NCBI GenBank assembly: GCA_020466095.1
Contig: CM035806.1
Span: 122,747,292 to 122,811,291, forward strand
Origin: Chlorops oryzae
Taxonomy: Eukaryota; Arthropoda; Insecta; Diptera; Chloropidae
DNA length: 64,000 bases
Direction: 5' to 3'
Position numbers and translations under genes: made by a program. This document shows positions 1-13,390 of the stretch, piece after piece. Within the stretch, counting starts at the first letter, position 1. Each line of letters begins with the position of its first letter. The notes beneath the pieces were generated by a model, which was not told where the DNA came from, did no database searches, and saw nothing but the letters and a program-made list of their open reading frames with translations.

Positions 1-2735
1 ACACGCCACTGGCTGCCAACAATGAATACCTTGTGGCAGTGGGTTAACAGGAATGAAATAATGGAGACCAACAATAGGGCAAACCATGGCCTTTGCTAGG
101 AGAAGAAAAACTATATATATAAGTAAATGTATAGAATATAACAGCTAATTCAATTTATAAAAATTTTTACGCTCCCTTTACTTACCACTTGAATAAGGTT
201 AGCATACATTGAAGTCAGATGTCGTTGGTCAGTAACATTGCAGAGTCAAGGATATGAAGATAAATAGTTTTTCACCTGGCAGTCATTTCCCCAAAGCTAA
301 GCGAGATCCTGAAGCTGGATCCAACAGTCTTCGATGAATGTTTTCAATAGATCTTTAAACAGATAACTATGTTTAATGGATGAACAACCTCGCAGACCTC
401 ATTCGATTAGCGAAATCAATTGACGATAATGGATTCTGTTAATCGATGGACGACTGTGAGTTCAAGACGAAAAAAAAGGTTCAATGCTTACGTCTCACGC
501 CTGGAGACTTCCTCCTCACTTGATGTTGAACTTGTTTGCCCGCCCGGCGTTCTCTGAAGCACAAAACCACAAAAGAATCCACACTTTCCCGTGCGACAAA
601 CATTTGTAGTCCCAAAAATTAATGAACGCCAATCAGAAATGGCAAAAGTTAAGATCCAGTTTTTTCAGTTTTATGAATACATTGAATAGTCTGCGACTAA
701 TTAATATGTTTTGGGGCTTTGTCAAAAAAAAAAAAAAAACACGCCGAAATTCAGGTTCACCCTGGCATTGTCGGTTCATTAGTATCAGATGAACGGAAAC
801 TCGAAATGAACTCGATTTTTGCGGTAATTGAAATTTTATGTGAAAACCAGTGTGAGTCTAGTTTGAAGCAATTCGTTCATTTTCGAATTTCGATTTCAAA
901 CTTTTAAAAATAGAATTAAAAAGATGGTGAGATCCATGTATTTCTTCCCCATCAATATTTGCAGGAAAAAGCTGTTTTCATCAAGTTCTTATTCGATAAA
1001 TTGAATTTGTGCATGCGTATGTTACGTCCAACACCACTCGAGATTTGCCAAACCTAGGACGTACAAAAGCTAAGCCTGTCATCTCTATCTATCTATCTGT
1101 CTATTGCTTCACTTAGGTATATTATTATATTGAATACAAATGCTACAATAAGAAAATTTCATCGCTTTAAAGATGATTTCAAAATTTAATTGCAACAAAA
1201 GTAAGCGACAAAAACAAGTTTTGATGAACGAACTTTTTGCAATTAAAATATAAGAGCTGCTATTATTTTTATCAATTTTGTTATTTTTGGTGATGTGACA
1301 GCAAAAACATATTTGTAATAATATATTTTTATAAAGGTAAGGGTAAGCACATAGTTAAATGTTTTTCTTTAAACAGCGCTAAGCTGGTCACGTATAAACT
1401 GCGACTTTTTTATTCACAATATGTTTTTTAATTGCAAATAAGTTGATGTGTAAACGTAGTATGTACGTTCCCTCGTTTATCTGTCCCTCCGCCACTCTGC
1501 AGTTTTTGTCGAAGGATTTGAGCGGTTTTGAAGACATATATGGAAACTATGGAAACGTAAATCAGATCAAATTCGAGGATGACACAAGATTCATATACAC
1601 ATCCTCATTAATATAAAAAATTTCTATAAGCCCACCCACCCGGCATTCATCGCACACATAACAAAAGAGATTAATCAATTTGCCGTGATAGTTTCATATT
1701 TAAATATGTAAAGGAATTATTGTTCATTACAATGACTTTCTTGGAAATAGGAGATTACCTAAATAGAACTCTATTTCAATTAAAATGTCCTCAAATCTTT
1801 CGTCAAATTTCATCCCCCAAAGGAATGCAAATAAATTAAATAGGAAATTTACCTAATGATATTTCTAAAAGAAAACGATTTTTCAAAAATATCGTTCAAC
1901 AAAAAGATGATTTTTAGTTATTCCAAGCTAACAAAAAATCTGTAAAAATGGAACCGGGTATACTCATCATGTCGTTCTATTTTTCTTTTTTTTCGGGGAC
2001 GGCAATTCCCGGGCGCCTAAATTCTTTCGGAAAACCTGGGTGTGTATATGTGTGTAGAAGCATTTTCTTTTGATTATGTCCTACAGAGACTAAACATTTT
2101 TCATACCATAGACTTCCGAGTCCATCCACCCAATAGGGATGAATTCATGCACTCCTGAAAACAGCAGCCCTCTTCTAACAAATTCTATAAGAGTAAAGGC
2201 TCCAAGACACTGTCTCCAGTGTTACAACACCGATGATAGAGTCCGACTATTGACTGCGCCTACAGGCAGACCCGTAGAGAGAAATTACGGGCTAAGGGGA
2301 TTTTTCCCCCCAGACACCCTTTGAAACAAAAGATGAAGAGAGAAAACCAGTCAGGGTTTCCAGGGTCACCAGTCTCACACCTATCGGCATGTCGGTATTA
2401 AGGAGTCCCGCTTTCCGTAGCCGGGTACCGCCATGGCCTCCTACAGGGTATAAATATACATTTATTCAATATAAAGTCTTACGGGGTAGTTCTTAAAGCA
2501 ACCGATTCCCCTCGAATCCATTCTGGATGTAGCTATTGACTCTAATTCATGTGTATACACAATGCATAAAACCCATAAACTTCGCTGAGCAACTTAAATT
2601 TCCAGTCGCACATATCCTCGAACAACGACACCAGCAGCAGCAGCAGCAGCTCTCATCTCGTTGGCACAGTTAACATCTGCCGCTGACATAGTTTCTCTGA
2701 ACAATCTTAATTCCATTCAAGGACGCATTCGACTT
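1..2735. other. Unassigned A+T-rich DNA
   Basis: No coding region, terminal repeats or RNA gene could be recognised here on either strand. The open frames are short and lack domain-like composition. A short TATC/TGTC microsatellite lies near 1083-1105 and a (CAG)6 run at 2632-2650. The stretch 1960-2460 is more G+C-rich and looks like a repeat end, but I could not assign it. Confidence 0.6.
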
Positions 2736-3363
2736 TTTTTTATAACCAGCGTAAGCGGGGTATATTAGTTTTGTGCAAATCTTGTAACAGCCAGAACTAA
2801 GCTCCGTATATATATAGATATATATATATTCTTGATTAGGATCAAAAACTGAATCGATTTAGACATGTCCGTCTGTCCGTCTGTCCTTCCGTCTGTGTTC
2901 GGATCTCCTCCGAAACGGCTGGACCAACCAAGTCCAAATTTGGCACACAGGTGTATGTATCGGGATTCGAGTATGATCCTAAGTAAAAATGAGAGACATC
3001 CGCCCACTGCCACGCCCACAAATAAATTTAATGTGTTTTCAAAAAAATGCTTGTAACTTGCGAACCACTCAACACATTTCATTGATATTTGGTGTACTGG
3101 TAAACTACATAAAGGGACATATCCTGAAAAAAAATGGATGCCGACCTCCTCGAGCCACGCCCACAAATAAGGGTTTATCGTAACTTGTGAAGTAAAAGGC
3201 GCAGAAGCTTCAAATTCGCAACATAGGCGGATTAAAGGTGTAGGAAAATATTTATGTGGCCCGCCCACTGCCATGCGCACAAATGGAGAAGCAAAACATT
3301 GCGTGCCAAGACGCTGGGTTTTTCAAAGTCGGGCTTGACCGACTTTAGCTTTCTTACTTGTTT
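2736..3363 (+). mobile_element. DINE-1/Helentron-like repeat, family A, copy 1
   Basis: This is a complete-looking copy of a dispersed family seen four times in the window. In this orientation it begins with a slightly degenerate TATACC-AGCGTAAG end and carries a GTCY microsatellite (GTCCGTCTGTCC near 2866). It then has blocks rich in the words GCCACGCCCACAAAT, the inverted subterminal repeat CGCTGGGT, a hairpin (AAAGTCGG, loop, CCGACTTT) and the end CTTACTTGTTT. Subterminal inverted repeats, a GTCY tract and a 3' hairpin are the known architecture of DINE-1 elements in flies. It encodes no protein. Its open frames are chance readings through the repeat. Confidence 0.8.
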
Positions 3364-4295
3364 TAACCTACATGTACGAGCACAAATGAACGCATAGCGC
3401 TATGATATAAACGCACGCATCTTGAATGATTTTAATCTTAAAGGCATATAAAAGCCAAAACTGAGGGCATTGAAAAATGTATTCTCGAAAATAAAAAAAA
3501 AGACACAAACGAGAAAAAAGAAATGAAACGAATACAAAAAAGCGAAAATTTCATGCAAGAAAAAAGCTTCAATGATCGCCGATTCGCATATCCAAAACAA
3601 CAACAGCAACATGCATGGGAAGATCCTTCCACAAGTTCCGAAACTGGAAATGAAAGGAAAAGACTTAGTTGCTACCTTCAATTGTCTCTTCAGCATTATT
3701 TTGAGTAAATTGTTTTTTTTTTTTTTATGGTTTCTGCCTTTTTTGTGCTTCTTCTGTTTAATACCCCCAACTGGTTTCACCTTGTTGACCATCGAATGAG
3801 CCAGTTCTCAAGAATAGCTTTAAGATAGCGGTTATGTAACACTTGCGTGCTCGCTGTGTGTATGTGTGTGGTACTTGCATAACAACCGTGCAGTAATATG
3901 GACTGACCTAAGTGTAGCCTTCGGTCAGTCCCTCATGTTACCGGTACGAGACCCTCATAGTTCCATTTCTAATGCGTTCAACTGACCTTTTTTTTACATA
4001 GGTCTGCCATTGGAGAAGGACTGGTCCGCAAAACGGTTTTTTGGGTGAATTGTCGTAATTTTGTCTGGTTTTAGGATAGTCAAAAAAGGAAAATAAGAAA
4101 CCAATATCTTATATAAGTATATTCAAAGTTGATAAAAGTGTAATTTTCAGACTACCCTTAATTTTTAGGCAACCCGTTTATTACCGACCACCGTCTAGCC
4201 GAATTCGGTAGGATTTGGACCGGTCAAAGGCCAGTCTTTCTTAGGAAATTGACCGGCTCATTACTGCAGGGAAAGGCTTCAACCGAAGCTTCGGG

Positions 4296-4300
<5 letters not shown>

Positions 4301-4342
<42 letters not shown>
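4301..4342 (+). repeat. (GA)n microsatellite
   Basis: About 21 uninterrupted GA units. Confidence 0.95.
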
Positions 4343-4345
<3 letters not shown>

Positions 4346-4474
4346 ACGACTAAGAATGGGAAAACATGGAAGAATGGTATTTTACAATTGATTTATGAAT
4401 GAATCGAGGCATTTTTGAATGCATCATTGCCATTGTCGAGAATTGCACTGGCAGGCATTCGATGGTCACTCTGC

Positions 4475-4509
<35 letters not shown>

Positions 4510-4610
4510 GTCACGCCGGTACATCGTCACTTCGCTGTGCTCATAATTACCATCAAAACCAAGTAATTTAAACGAAAATATATAAGTATTTGCATCTATG
4601 TTGATTTTGC

Positions 4611-4611
<1 letters not shown>

Positions 4612-4648
<37 letters not shown>
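4612..4648 (+). repeat. Poly(A) run of 37 bases
   Basis: An uninterrupted run of A. It may be an assembly-sensitive homopolymer or an old poly(A) tail. Confidence 0.9.
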
Positions 4649-4649
<1 letters not shown>

Positions 4650-4958
4650 AGAAAAGAAAAACAACAAGATAAAGATGAAAAGGAGATGGATAAGGAGGAG
4701 CAGGAAGAGGAAATTCTGCATTCAATAAGAAACCCTGATTTGCATCTTCTTTAAATTAGTAAAGGCGTTTGAAAATATTAGGAGTTAGTAATGTTTGAAA
4801 ATTCCCATGGGCGTAGCTTGAATTTCATAAAGAGGAGCAAACAAGTATCAGCAAATTGCTGACCGTAGAGGTTTTGCATTATGTTCTTTGAAAAAGTGTG
4901 GGCAACCCTATGAGTAAAAAGAAAACTACATACGCCCCTACCACTTAATTACCACATG

Positions 4959-6807
4959 CATGGGCGTATATACAGTAGGGAAGGGAGGGGAAGCTGACCC
5001 CATGTAATTAGTTTCTGCTCAGTATACACCGCAAAAGAGTTTTCCAAGAGTATCAAGAAAGGAGCAAAATAGTTCCAAAGCTGATATTTTCTTACCTATT
5101 TTAGGGCAGAATATTTCATTGTCCTGCCCTAAATGGGGCATAATTACGTCCATACGACTTCCATTCGACGTAAGTGGGGAATAGAATGGAAGTCGGCTGG
5201 CGGTAATAATAGAGCATAACAGGGCATTTCGTATTTAAAGTAAGGGCATTGAGAAGGCATTTCGATCAAAAATAGGTCGAAAAGAAGTCGAAATTACCAA
5301 ACTTTAACCTAAATTGTGCAAAGAATGAAATGAAAAGAACGAAACGAAAACGAAAACGAACCCAAAATGAAACGACAAAAAGGGAGAGAGATATATAAAT
5401 AGATAAGATATCTTACTCATTCATACGGATTACTTCAATACAACAATGAACGAAAGATTTTCTATCAAGTATGTCTTATGAAATGAATAATAAATAAAAT
5501 ATGGACTTGAGTAAAAAATATTTTGCGATTCATAAAACCTTAATGTATATGCGAGCTTGGATTTATGGTGAAAGTGTTCCTTGTACTCCTTCATTTTTCA
5601 GGGGCCATCTCATTGATGTTAATTAAATAAATTTTTCTTTAAAAAAAAATTATTTTTCGTATAGAAAAAACAGATGCAGAAGAAGAATTCTCAATCCGTC
5701 ATTCGAAAGACATGGCGGAACGCAAAATCGGGCCACAAAGTCGAATTTCCTTTATTTCCTTATCTAATAGGAAAAATTGACTTTCAGCTCTTTCTTTATA
5801 GTTATTTTTCCTTAAATTATCCCTATTAAGGAATATATTACTTATTTTTGCTCTAATAAGGCATTTAAACTTTTTTTTGCGACAGCCACTCACATGTATT
5901 GCTTACGCTTTTGCCTCAGTTTGACGGAAACAGCCGAGCATGCAACATCGAGAGCGGGCATGCGGAAATTTATAGCTTTTCCGTCAATTTCAGCTCTTTT
6001 ATGCTACTTCTAGCTTTCATTAAAACTTGCGGTGCTTCTTCGCGTTTAGAGTATGCATATTTGCCTAGCAATTGGGAACAAAATGGAATTTTATTCTGGC
6101 CGAATAAAAATGCATTAATTAAAACTCACACTTCTTATGCTCTCAACGTTACTTTACATAATGGTCCTTTTAGGTCAAAGTAGGGCATACGTTTTTTTTT
6201 TGTAGCTTTGTGTTTTTCCTTCAGAGGCATTTCGACTTAAAAGTCGAATAATCAATGCATCTCGACTTATAGGGCAGAAAGGCAACAAAACAAGTGTTTT
6301 TTTTTTGACCTAATATCGCCCTAAAAGTCGAATGGACCTAATAGTCGAAATTAAGTCCAAAATTTAGTCCATATGCCTTAAAAAACATACCTAATTTGGA
6401 ATTCAAAGTTATGGCACTATTAGGGCATTTAAGAAGGACTGTTTTACCTATTTTTGACGTAAAATATTCTTTAAAGTCACATTGACTTTTAAGCCGTGAA
6501 ATAGGTTGAATTTAGGTAATTTCGACCTTGTAAAACTTACTTTTAAGTTAGGGTATTTTTAAGGCAGAAATTTGGTCAAAAATAGGTAAAACATAACCAA
6601 AATAGGTCGAATGGACCTAGCGCTGGTCATATTTCCTTACTTTTCTTGTTAGGATACGGCTGCCAAAATTGTTTTTCTGAAGATAGAAGGAAACATACGC
6701 GTGCATGTGGCAACACCTAGGAATATACGCAAAAGTTCCTACCATACACATAGAACAAACTTTTTGTATCGTGCCCCTCCCTAACTGAACTTCTGGATAC
6801 GCCTATG
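4959..6807. mobile_element. hAT-like non-autonomous element
   Basis: The left end reads CATGGGCGTATATACAG and the right end reads TGGATACGCCTATG, its imperfect inverse. The flanks are ACCACATG (4951-4958) and CCCACATG (6808-6815), a 7/8 match for an 8-bp target duplication as made by hAT transposases. There is no transposase. From about 5090 to 6650 the interior consists of many direct and inverted copies of AGGGCA and TTCGAC words, so it can fold back, and it may itself be a nested insertion. A partial copy of the same terminal regions lies at 26180-26388. Confidence 0.55.
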
Positions 6808-8935
6808 CCCACATGAGCTAACTATGGGCTTAGGTTAAATGCAATCCATTTTAAGGTTGCTATTTTTTCTTTTTCTGGTTGATTTGCATTTATGAATGCA
6901 AGCAAGAATAGAGATATTAAATGAAATTAAAGCATTTCCATTATCTTCGACGAACCATCCGTTGAGAAAACTCCCACTCTCGGTTCGTTCCGTGTGATCG
7001 CTGAACAAAATCGGACTTGAAAGGAAGTGATCAAGTCGACTTAAGCGCTTATTGAACAAAGATATCGCATGCGAGCGATATTCAATGCGACCGGATGTAG
7101 AATGACAAAGGCATGAACCTTGGACATTCAATAGCTCTGAGGTCTGAAATTGCTTTTTTTTTTTGGCAATTTTGTATTCGATGAATTCAAATACAAATAT
7201 TTATCTAAAAGCTTTTGATGAATATTTCTTTGAAAATCTACCAACGGAAAAGGAAATGAAGTTGTTTTTTATTTGGTTCTTGTAATTTGAAGTTCTCATA
7301 GGCGTTAAGTTGCCGTTTGTTTCAAAGAAACCTATGAGCTCTTAGGAAATCCTTTAGGTGGACATTTATCTAAATGCTAATGCTTCGCTTCATGGAATGC
7401 CAGCAACGCTCAAGGGGAATATACAAACACATTGATTGGAAACCAGTAGGGAGTGAAGCAAATTATTTTTGGAGGTTTAAGTCCTCTCTGAAACGCGAGA
7501 ATCATAAAATAACACGAAGAAACCGGCGCAATATATAGATTTAATGCCTGAAGCCCTTCCCCAAATAATTTTCTGCATACAAGTCCACCCAAAACCCTTC
7601 CTAAAAAAAAGTTCTGCGTACACACCTGATGAATATATCGCAATTTTCATTTTTCAATGATGAAGCTAACATTAAAATTTTCTTTGTCATATTAGAGTGA
7701 AGTTTGTATGAAAAACAATAAGCAAAGCATGTGTAGGTACAGAAGAAGTCACCGCATGTGGGGTTGTCCACAGTTGAAAAGTTTCACTTCACATTTACAG
7801 CCAATCTAGCAGCTCAAAATACCATCCCAAGGATATGAAAGCTTTACATGTAGGCACCCTTATATATCGAGATATATTTAGAATGTTCAAAAATTTGACC
7901 AAATACCACTTCAAAGTGCACCGTTTGGGTTCCAAAAGAAAAAAACTATGTCTCATCATTTGAATTTATAGTAATCTTTCGATAAATGTAGGTATATCGC
8001 CTACTACAACTAAAAGAATTGACTAATTTTTAATATTTCTCCAAAATGCTCTAGTCAAACTGGAAATCCTCTCCTATAATCGGCAAAAAAAATTATTTAA
8101 AACATGAGAATATGACGAAATAGTCATATAGAATCACAGTGGAATCTTCATTGGATATTTTGCCTAAAAATATTTAAATGATAACTTTCGAAAATATTCT
8201 TAAATAAAGCTCAACTTTTCGTCTATTCGGTTTGCATAAATCTAAAAAGCTTAGCATGACTAGCTTCAAATACGGAAATGGTTTTAGCTTCAGGTTTTTT
8301 TCCATTTTATTTTTTATTTAGAAACACTAACATATAATATAGCGCTAAAAACAGAAAAATGTGTTGCTAAAAGAGATAGAATGATATATTTAAAAAAAAC
8401 GACAACAACAAAGCATATTTACGCCATATGCGATAACGACAGATCAACGACTTTTGAAGAAACTTTTATGAAAATCGTTTATTTTGAGGTTAAGCATAGC
8501 TAAAGCAATTAAAGCCAAATTCACATGAACACAAAAACATCACCTGGTAGGAAAAGGTAAGCTGGTGTCACTGTCAAGATGATAAAGAGTCTAATATCGC
8601 CGGACAGTTTGATGGATATTTGGTACAAAATTTGAACACGTCATCAGCAGGCATGCCCAAAAGGCATTCAAAAAGGCAAAAGAGAAGCAAAAAATAGAAG
8701 TTCGTGTACGTATATGAAGAGAGAGTTTTAAAAATGATACCGAACGAGTAGGCTCTGTGCCGCTTTTTTTCAGAAGAGAAGCTAGTTTTTGTATTTTTAT
8801 GTTTTTGTTGTACTATACACTAACATTTTTCGGACGTTTGTCTGTAGTGGTGGTCATCACTGGTCATCAGTGACGTTATCTTTGTGGAATACACGCTGGA
8901 TTGTTCCTTTAAAAATTTCTATTTATAGCGAAACC
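6808..8935. other. Unassigned A+T-rich DNA
   Basis: No gene, terminal repeats or RNA gene recognised. Open frames are short and unconvincing. Confidence 0.6.
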
Positions 8936-10650
8936 TTATCTCTCTTTCTCTCTCCCCTTTTCTCTTACTCTTTCTATTTATATCTCTCTTTCTCACCCTC
9001 TTTCTCTCCCTTTTTCTCTTCCTCTTTCTCTCCATTTTTCTCTTCCTCTTTCTCTCTCTCTCTCTTTCTTTCTCTTTCTCCCTCTCTTTCTCTCTCTTTC
9101 TCTCTCTTTCTCTCTCTTTCTCTCTCTTTTTCTCTCTTTCTCTCTCTTTCTCTCTCTCTCCTTTTCTCTTTCTCTCTCTTTTTCTCTCTCTCTCTTTCTC
9201 TCTCTTCTCTCTCTTTTCCTCTCTCTTTCTTCTCTCTTTCTCTCTTTCCCTCTTCTCTCTTCTCTTTCTCTTCTTTTCTCTCTCTTCTTCCTCTCTCTTT
9301 CTCTCTCTTTCTCTCTCCTTCTTTCTCTCTCTTTCTCTCTTTCTCTTCTCTCTCTTTCTTCTTCCTCTCTTTCTCCTCTCTTTTCTCCTCTCTTTCTCTT
9401 CTCTCTTCTCTCTTCTCTCTTCTTTTCTCTTCTTCTCCTTTTCTCTCTCTCTTTCTCTCTCTTCTTCTCTCCTCTTTCTCTCTCTTTCTTCTCTCTCTTC
9501 TCTCTCTTTCTCTCTCTTTCTCTTCTCTCTTTCTCTTTCCTCTCTTTCTTCTTCTTCTCTCTCCTTTCTCTCTCTTTCTCTTTCTCTTTTCTCTCTCTTC
9601 TTTCTCTCTCTTTTCTCTCTCTTTCTCTCTCTTCTCTTCTCTCTCTTCTTTCTCTTCTTTCTTTCTCTCTCTTTCTCTTCTCTTTCTCTCTCTTTCTCTT
9701 TCTCTCTCTTTCTCTCTCTTTCTCTCTTTCTCTTTCTCTCTTCTTCTTCTCTCTCTCTTCTCTCTCTTTTCTCTCTCTTTCTTTCTCTCTCTTTCTCTCT
9801 TCTTTCTCTCTCTTCTTTCTCTCTCTCTTTCTCTCTCTTCTCTTCTTTCTCTCTCTTTCTCTCTCTTTCTCTCCTTTTTCTCTTCTCTTCTCTTTCTCTT
9901 TCTCTCTTCTCTTTCTCTCTCTTTCTCCTTCTCCTTTCTCTTTCCTCTTTTCTCTCTCTTCTCTTTTCTCTCTCTTTCTCCTCTTTCTCTCTCTTCTCTT
10001 CTTTCTTCTCTCTCTTTCTCTCTCTTTCTTCTCTTTTCTCTCTCTTTCTCTCTCTTTTCTCTCTCTTTCTCTCTCTTTCTCTCTCTTTCTCTCTCTCCTT
10101 CTCTCTTTCTCTCTCTTTCTCTCTCTTTCTCTCTCTTTCTCTCTCTTTCTCTCTCTTTCTCTCTCTTCTCTCTCTTTTCTCTCTCTTTCTCTCTTCTCTC
10201 TTTCTCTCTCTCTTCTCTCTCTCTTTCCTCTCTCTCTCTCTTTCTCTCTCTTCTCTCTCTCTTTCTCTCTCTTTCTCTCTCTTCTCTCTTTCTCTCTCTT
10301 TCTCTCTCTTCTCTCTCTTCTTCTCTCTCTCTCTTCCTCTCTCTTTCTCTCTCTTTCTCTCTCTTTCTCTCTATTTTTCCCTCTTTATCTCTCTTTCTCT
10401 CTCTTTATCTCTCTTGTTCTTTCTCTTTCTCTGTCCTTCTATCACTTACTCCTCCTTTCTATCTCTCTTGATCTCTCTCTCTCTCTTTATTCTCCTCCTC
10501 TTTCGATCTTTTTTTTCTCTCTCTCCTCCTCTTACTCTCTTTTCCTCTCTCTCCCTCTTCCTCTTTCTCCCTCTCCCTCTCCCTTTTCCTCTTTCTCTTT
10601 CTCTCTCTTCCTTTTTGTCTCTTACTGTCTCTATCTTTTTCGCTCGTTCT
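8936..10650 (+). repeat. 1.7-kb polypyrimidine tract (TCTCTCTT-type)
   Basis: Almost pure C/T on the plus strand, built from irregular TCTC and CTTT units with very few purines. It gives a 560-residue open frame of almost only Ser, Leu and Phe, which is an artefact of composition. Such homopurine-homopyrimidine DNA can form intramolecular triplexes. Confidence 0.97.
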
Positions 10651-11325
10651 TTCAAGCACATCTTCTCCCTTAAAAAACAACGGAATGTCGGGAGAGTACT
10701 TAAGAAAATTCAAAATAATCAATGGCAATGCTTCCTCCTTCGATGGCATGTCATTTGAACTGCTATTGGTGACACCGTCACCTACACATCATCAATGAAA
10801 TAAGAGATGACTTCGTCATCATGGAAATATTTTCTTACTGGCCATACATATACACATAACTGAATGTCGATATGTCATGAAATTAATACCCCTTGAAGGC
10901 GAGTCTGATATGAAAAAACAAACTGTAATGAAAAATTAGTAGAATTTTTAGAGACACTTCGAAAATATAACTTCGATGGTGATGCGGCAACCAGTTTTCC
11001 TCAACTGGTTTGTTTCATCGCTCAAATCTCGACGCTCAATCATTTCGTTGCACGCAGCCCGGATGCCTAAACGACACACTCATACCCGCACACATATTAT
11101 GTATATATACTTGGCTTAATTTTATATAGTATAAACTATTTACATAGCTTTCATCATATGTATACATATTTACATATGTGCACATAGATGTACGTGAAGG
11201 GACAACGACAACGACGACGTCATCGCCACGCAGAAATCGAAACTAGAGCAGCCGTTTTCACACAGCCACTAAATGATAATGGTTAAAAGGGAAAGCGGAA
11301 GGGGTAAAGGGAGGAATCGATTTAC
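10651..11325. other. Unassigned DNA between repeats
   Basis: No gene, RNA or transposon end recognised. Confidence 0.6.
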
Positions 11326-12113
11326 TTTTTATACCCGACACACTCTGTGTCGAGGGTATATTGCGTTTGTGTGGTTGTGTGTGAAACCCAGAAGCAGTCG
11401 AGATAGACTATACAAAATATATATAGAATTGATCAGTGTCACCAGGAGATTCAGTTCAGTCATGTCCGTCTGTCTGTATGTTTCTATACAGTTTTCTTAT
11501 CGAAGGAGTTGATCTATCTTGATAAAATTTGGTATGCGGAAGAACTTCGAGATTGGACACGATCGGACCATTTTTTAGGGGTACCTCTAGTACTAGGGTC
11601 TGTTATGAATATCACAAAAACTGCTCTAAAACCGGAGTTTTTCAAGATATTTTGAAGAAATTTTACATTTGAACATATTTAAAGGCACGCAATGTGATTT
11701 CTAAAAATTTTAAAAGTGGGCGTGGCAAAAGGGCGTTTGTCGAAAATTGTCTCCTACACCCGAAATTCAAATGGGACTTGAACGAAAGCTGGAAAGTATG
11801 CTTCCTTTCTATCCATAAACATCCTCTCCAAAAATTTGATATTGATCGGTCCATTATTAAGGGTACCTCCAGTGCTATAGTCTGTCACAAAAATCTCAAA
11901 ACCGCCACAAAATCAGAAGCGCAAGGGGCGGTTTTTATAAAGAAAATGCACAAAAGTCGGTATATGGTGCCCATTATGGCCTTAAAAATCTGTAGAATAT
12001 TCTTTCTTAGTGGTCCTGTTTTTAAATCGTGTTTCAAAAGCATGTAAGCATATGTGTCTGTGTCGGGTATTATATTGTCAAACTCGCCTGACTTTAACAC
12101 CCTTACTTGTTTT
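11326..12113 (+). mobile_element. DINE-1/Helentron-like repeat, family B, copy 1
   Basis: Full-length family B copy. It starts TATACCCGACACACTCTGTG, carries a GTCCGTCTGTCTG microsatellite near 11465, and near its end has the inverse subterminal repeat TGTGTCGGGTAT. A short hairpin (aaCTCGCCTGAC region) and the end CTTACTTGTTT follow. It has the same plan as family A, but both arms of the subterminal repeat and the hairpin stem differ in sequence. Non-coding. Confidence 0.8.
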
Positions 12114-12535
12114 ATATGCTTATTATTAATTGCAAATTACGTTTATCGGCAAATAAAATAGTTGAATTGGCATCGACCATTCCATTCGACTCGAATACCC
12201 AATACAAGATGTTGCCACAAACCGTCCGAGGGTCTTAATGTCATCAGTTGCAGAGTACCTTCCTCTAATGACTTCTTGGCTTAGCTGTCTTATCTGTTCA
12301 CTAACCCAGTAGGCATATATCTCCTGCATGGCAGACATCTCTGATTTCATCGTCGACATATTGAATTGAAAATGTTACGCATCACTTTTTTGGGTAATTG
12401 TGAAGCAATTGATTCACCGAAGGCTGTGGGGCAATACATGTATGTATGTATGTGCATTTTTCGTGTGCATTGAGCAATCCAATTGCTCGAGCTCAATGCT
12501 CCGCTAAGGCAAACAATAATCAAACAAAGTAAATG
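12114..12535. other. Unassigned DNA
   Basis: A 77-codon minus-strand frame (12126-12359) has a reasonably protein-like composition but no motif I recognise. It could be an exon remnant or chance. Confidence 0.4.
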
Positions 12536-12555
12536 AAAGTGACACAGAGAAAGAC

Positions 12556-12586
<31 letters not shown>

Positions 12587-12672
12587 AGGAGAAAGAGAGA
12601 GAGAGAGAAAGATAAAGAGAGATAGAAAGATAGAGAGAGAGAGAGAGAGAAAGATAGAGAAAGAAGAGAGAA

Positions 12673-12704
<32 letters not shown>

Positions 12705-13390
12705 AAGAGAGAGAGAAAGAAAGAGAGATATCTAAAGGGAAGGATAGAGGGAAAGCGAAAGGGAAAGCGAAAGCGAAAGGGAAAGCGAAAGCGAAAGGGA
12801 AAGCGAAACAGAAAGAGAAAGTAAAATCGAAAGACAAAGAGAAAGAGAAACTAAAGACAAAGCGAAAGCGTTAGAGAAAGAGAGAGAAAAAGTGAAATCG
12901 AAGGATACAGCAAACGCGTTAAAGAAAGAGAATGTGAAGAGAAGAGAAAGAGAAAGAGAAAGAGAAAGAGGGACAGAGAAAGAGTAAGAGCAAGAGCGAC
13001 AGAGAAATAGGGACAGAGAAAGAGAGATAGAGAAAGAGAGACAGAGAAAGGGAGACAGAGAAAGAGAAAGAGAGACAGAGACAGAGACAGAGAAGAAGAC
13101 AGAGAAAGAGAGACAGAGAAAGAGAGACAGAGAAAGAGAGACAGAGAAAGAGAGACAGAGAAAGAGAGACAGAGAAAGAGAGACAGAGAAAGAGAGACAG
13201 AGAAAGAGAGACAGAGAAAGAGAGACAGAGAAAGAGAGACAGAGAAAGAGAGACAGAGAAAGAGAGACAGAGAAAGAGAGACAGAGAAAGAGAAAGAGAA
13301 AGAGAGACAGAGAAAGAGAAAGAGAGACAGAGAAAGAGAGACAGAGATAGAGAAAGGGAGATAAAGAAAGAGAGCGAGAGAAGGCGTGTG
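12536..13390 (+). repeat. 0.85-kb polypurine tract (GAGAAAGAGAGACA-type)
   Basis: Nearly pure A/G on the plus strand. The first part is GA-rich. The middle (12750-12900) has GGGAAAGCGAAA units. From about 13020 a 14-bp unit, GAGAAAGAGAGACA, is repeated some 20 times. It gives long Ser/Leu/Phe-only open frames on the minus strand, which are artefacts. Confidence 0.97.

Larger units (their letters stand above)
3364..4958. other. Unassigned DNA with microsatellites
   Basis: No gene was recognised. It holds a (GA)n tract at 4301-4342, a (GCT)n tract at about 4477-4508 and an uninterrupted A-run at 4612-4648. The A-run could be a retroposon tail, but no body was identified next to it. Confidence 0.6.

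Noticed and set aside
2765..3280. 171-residue minus frame, similar to frames at 16131-16505 and 55770-56213
   Set aside because: All three are the same stretch of the DINE-1-like family A repeat. Similarity reflects the repeat, not a protein family.
3891..4267. Possible element with CAGTAAT ends
   Set aside because: Only seven to ten bases of inverse match at the ends, no target duplication, and the interior pairs weakly.
6835..7131. 98-residue minus frame
   Set aside because: No motif, no splice context, composition close to background.
8789..10471. 560-residue open frame on plus
   Set aside because: It reads through a polypyrimidine tract and is almost only Ser, Leu and Phe. No domain, no codon signal.
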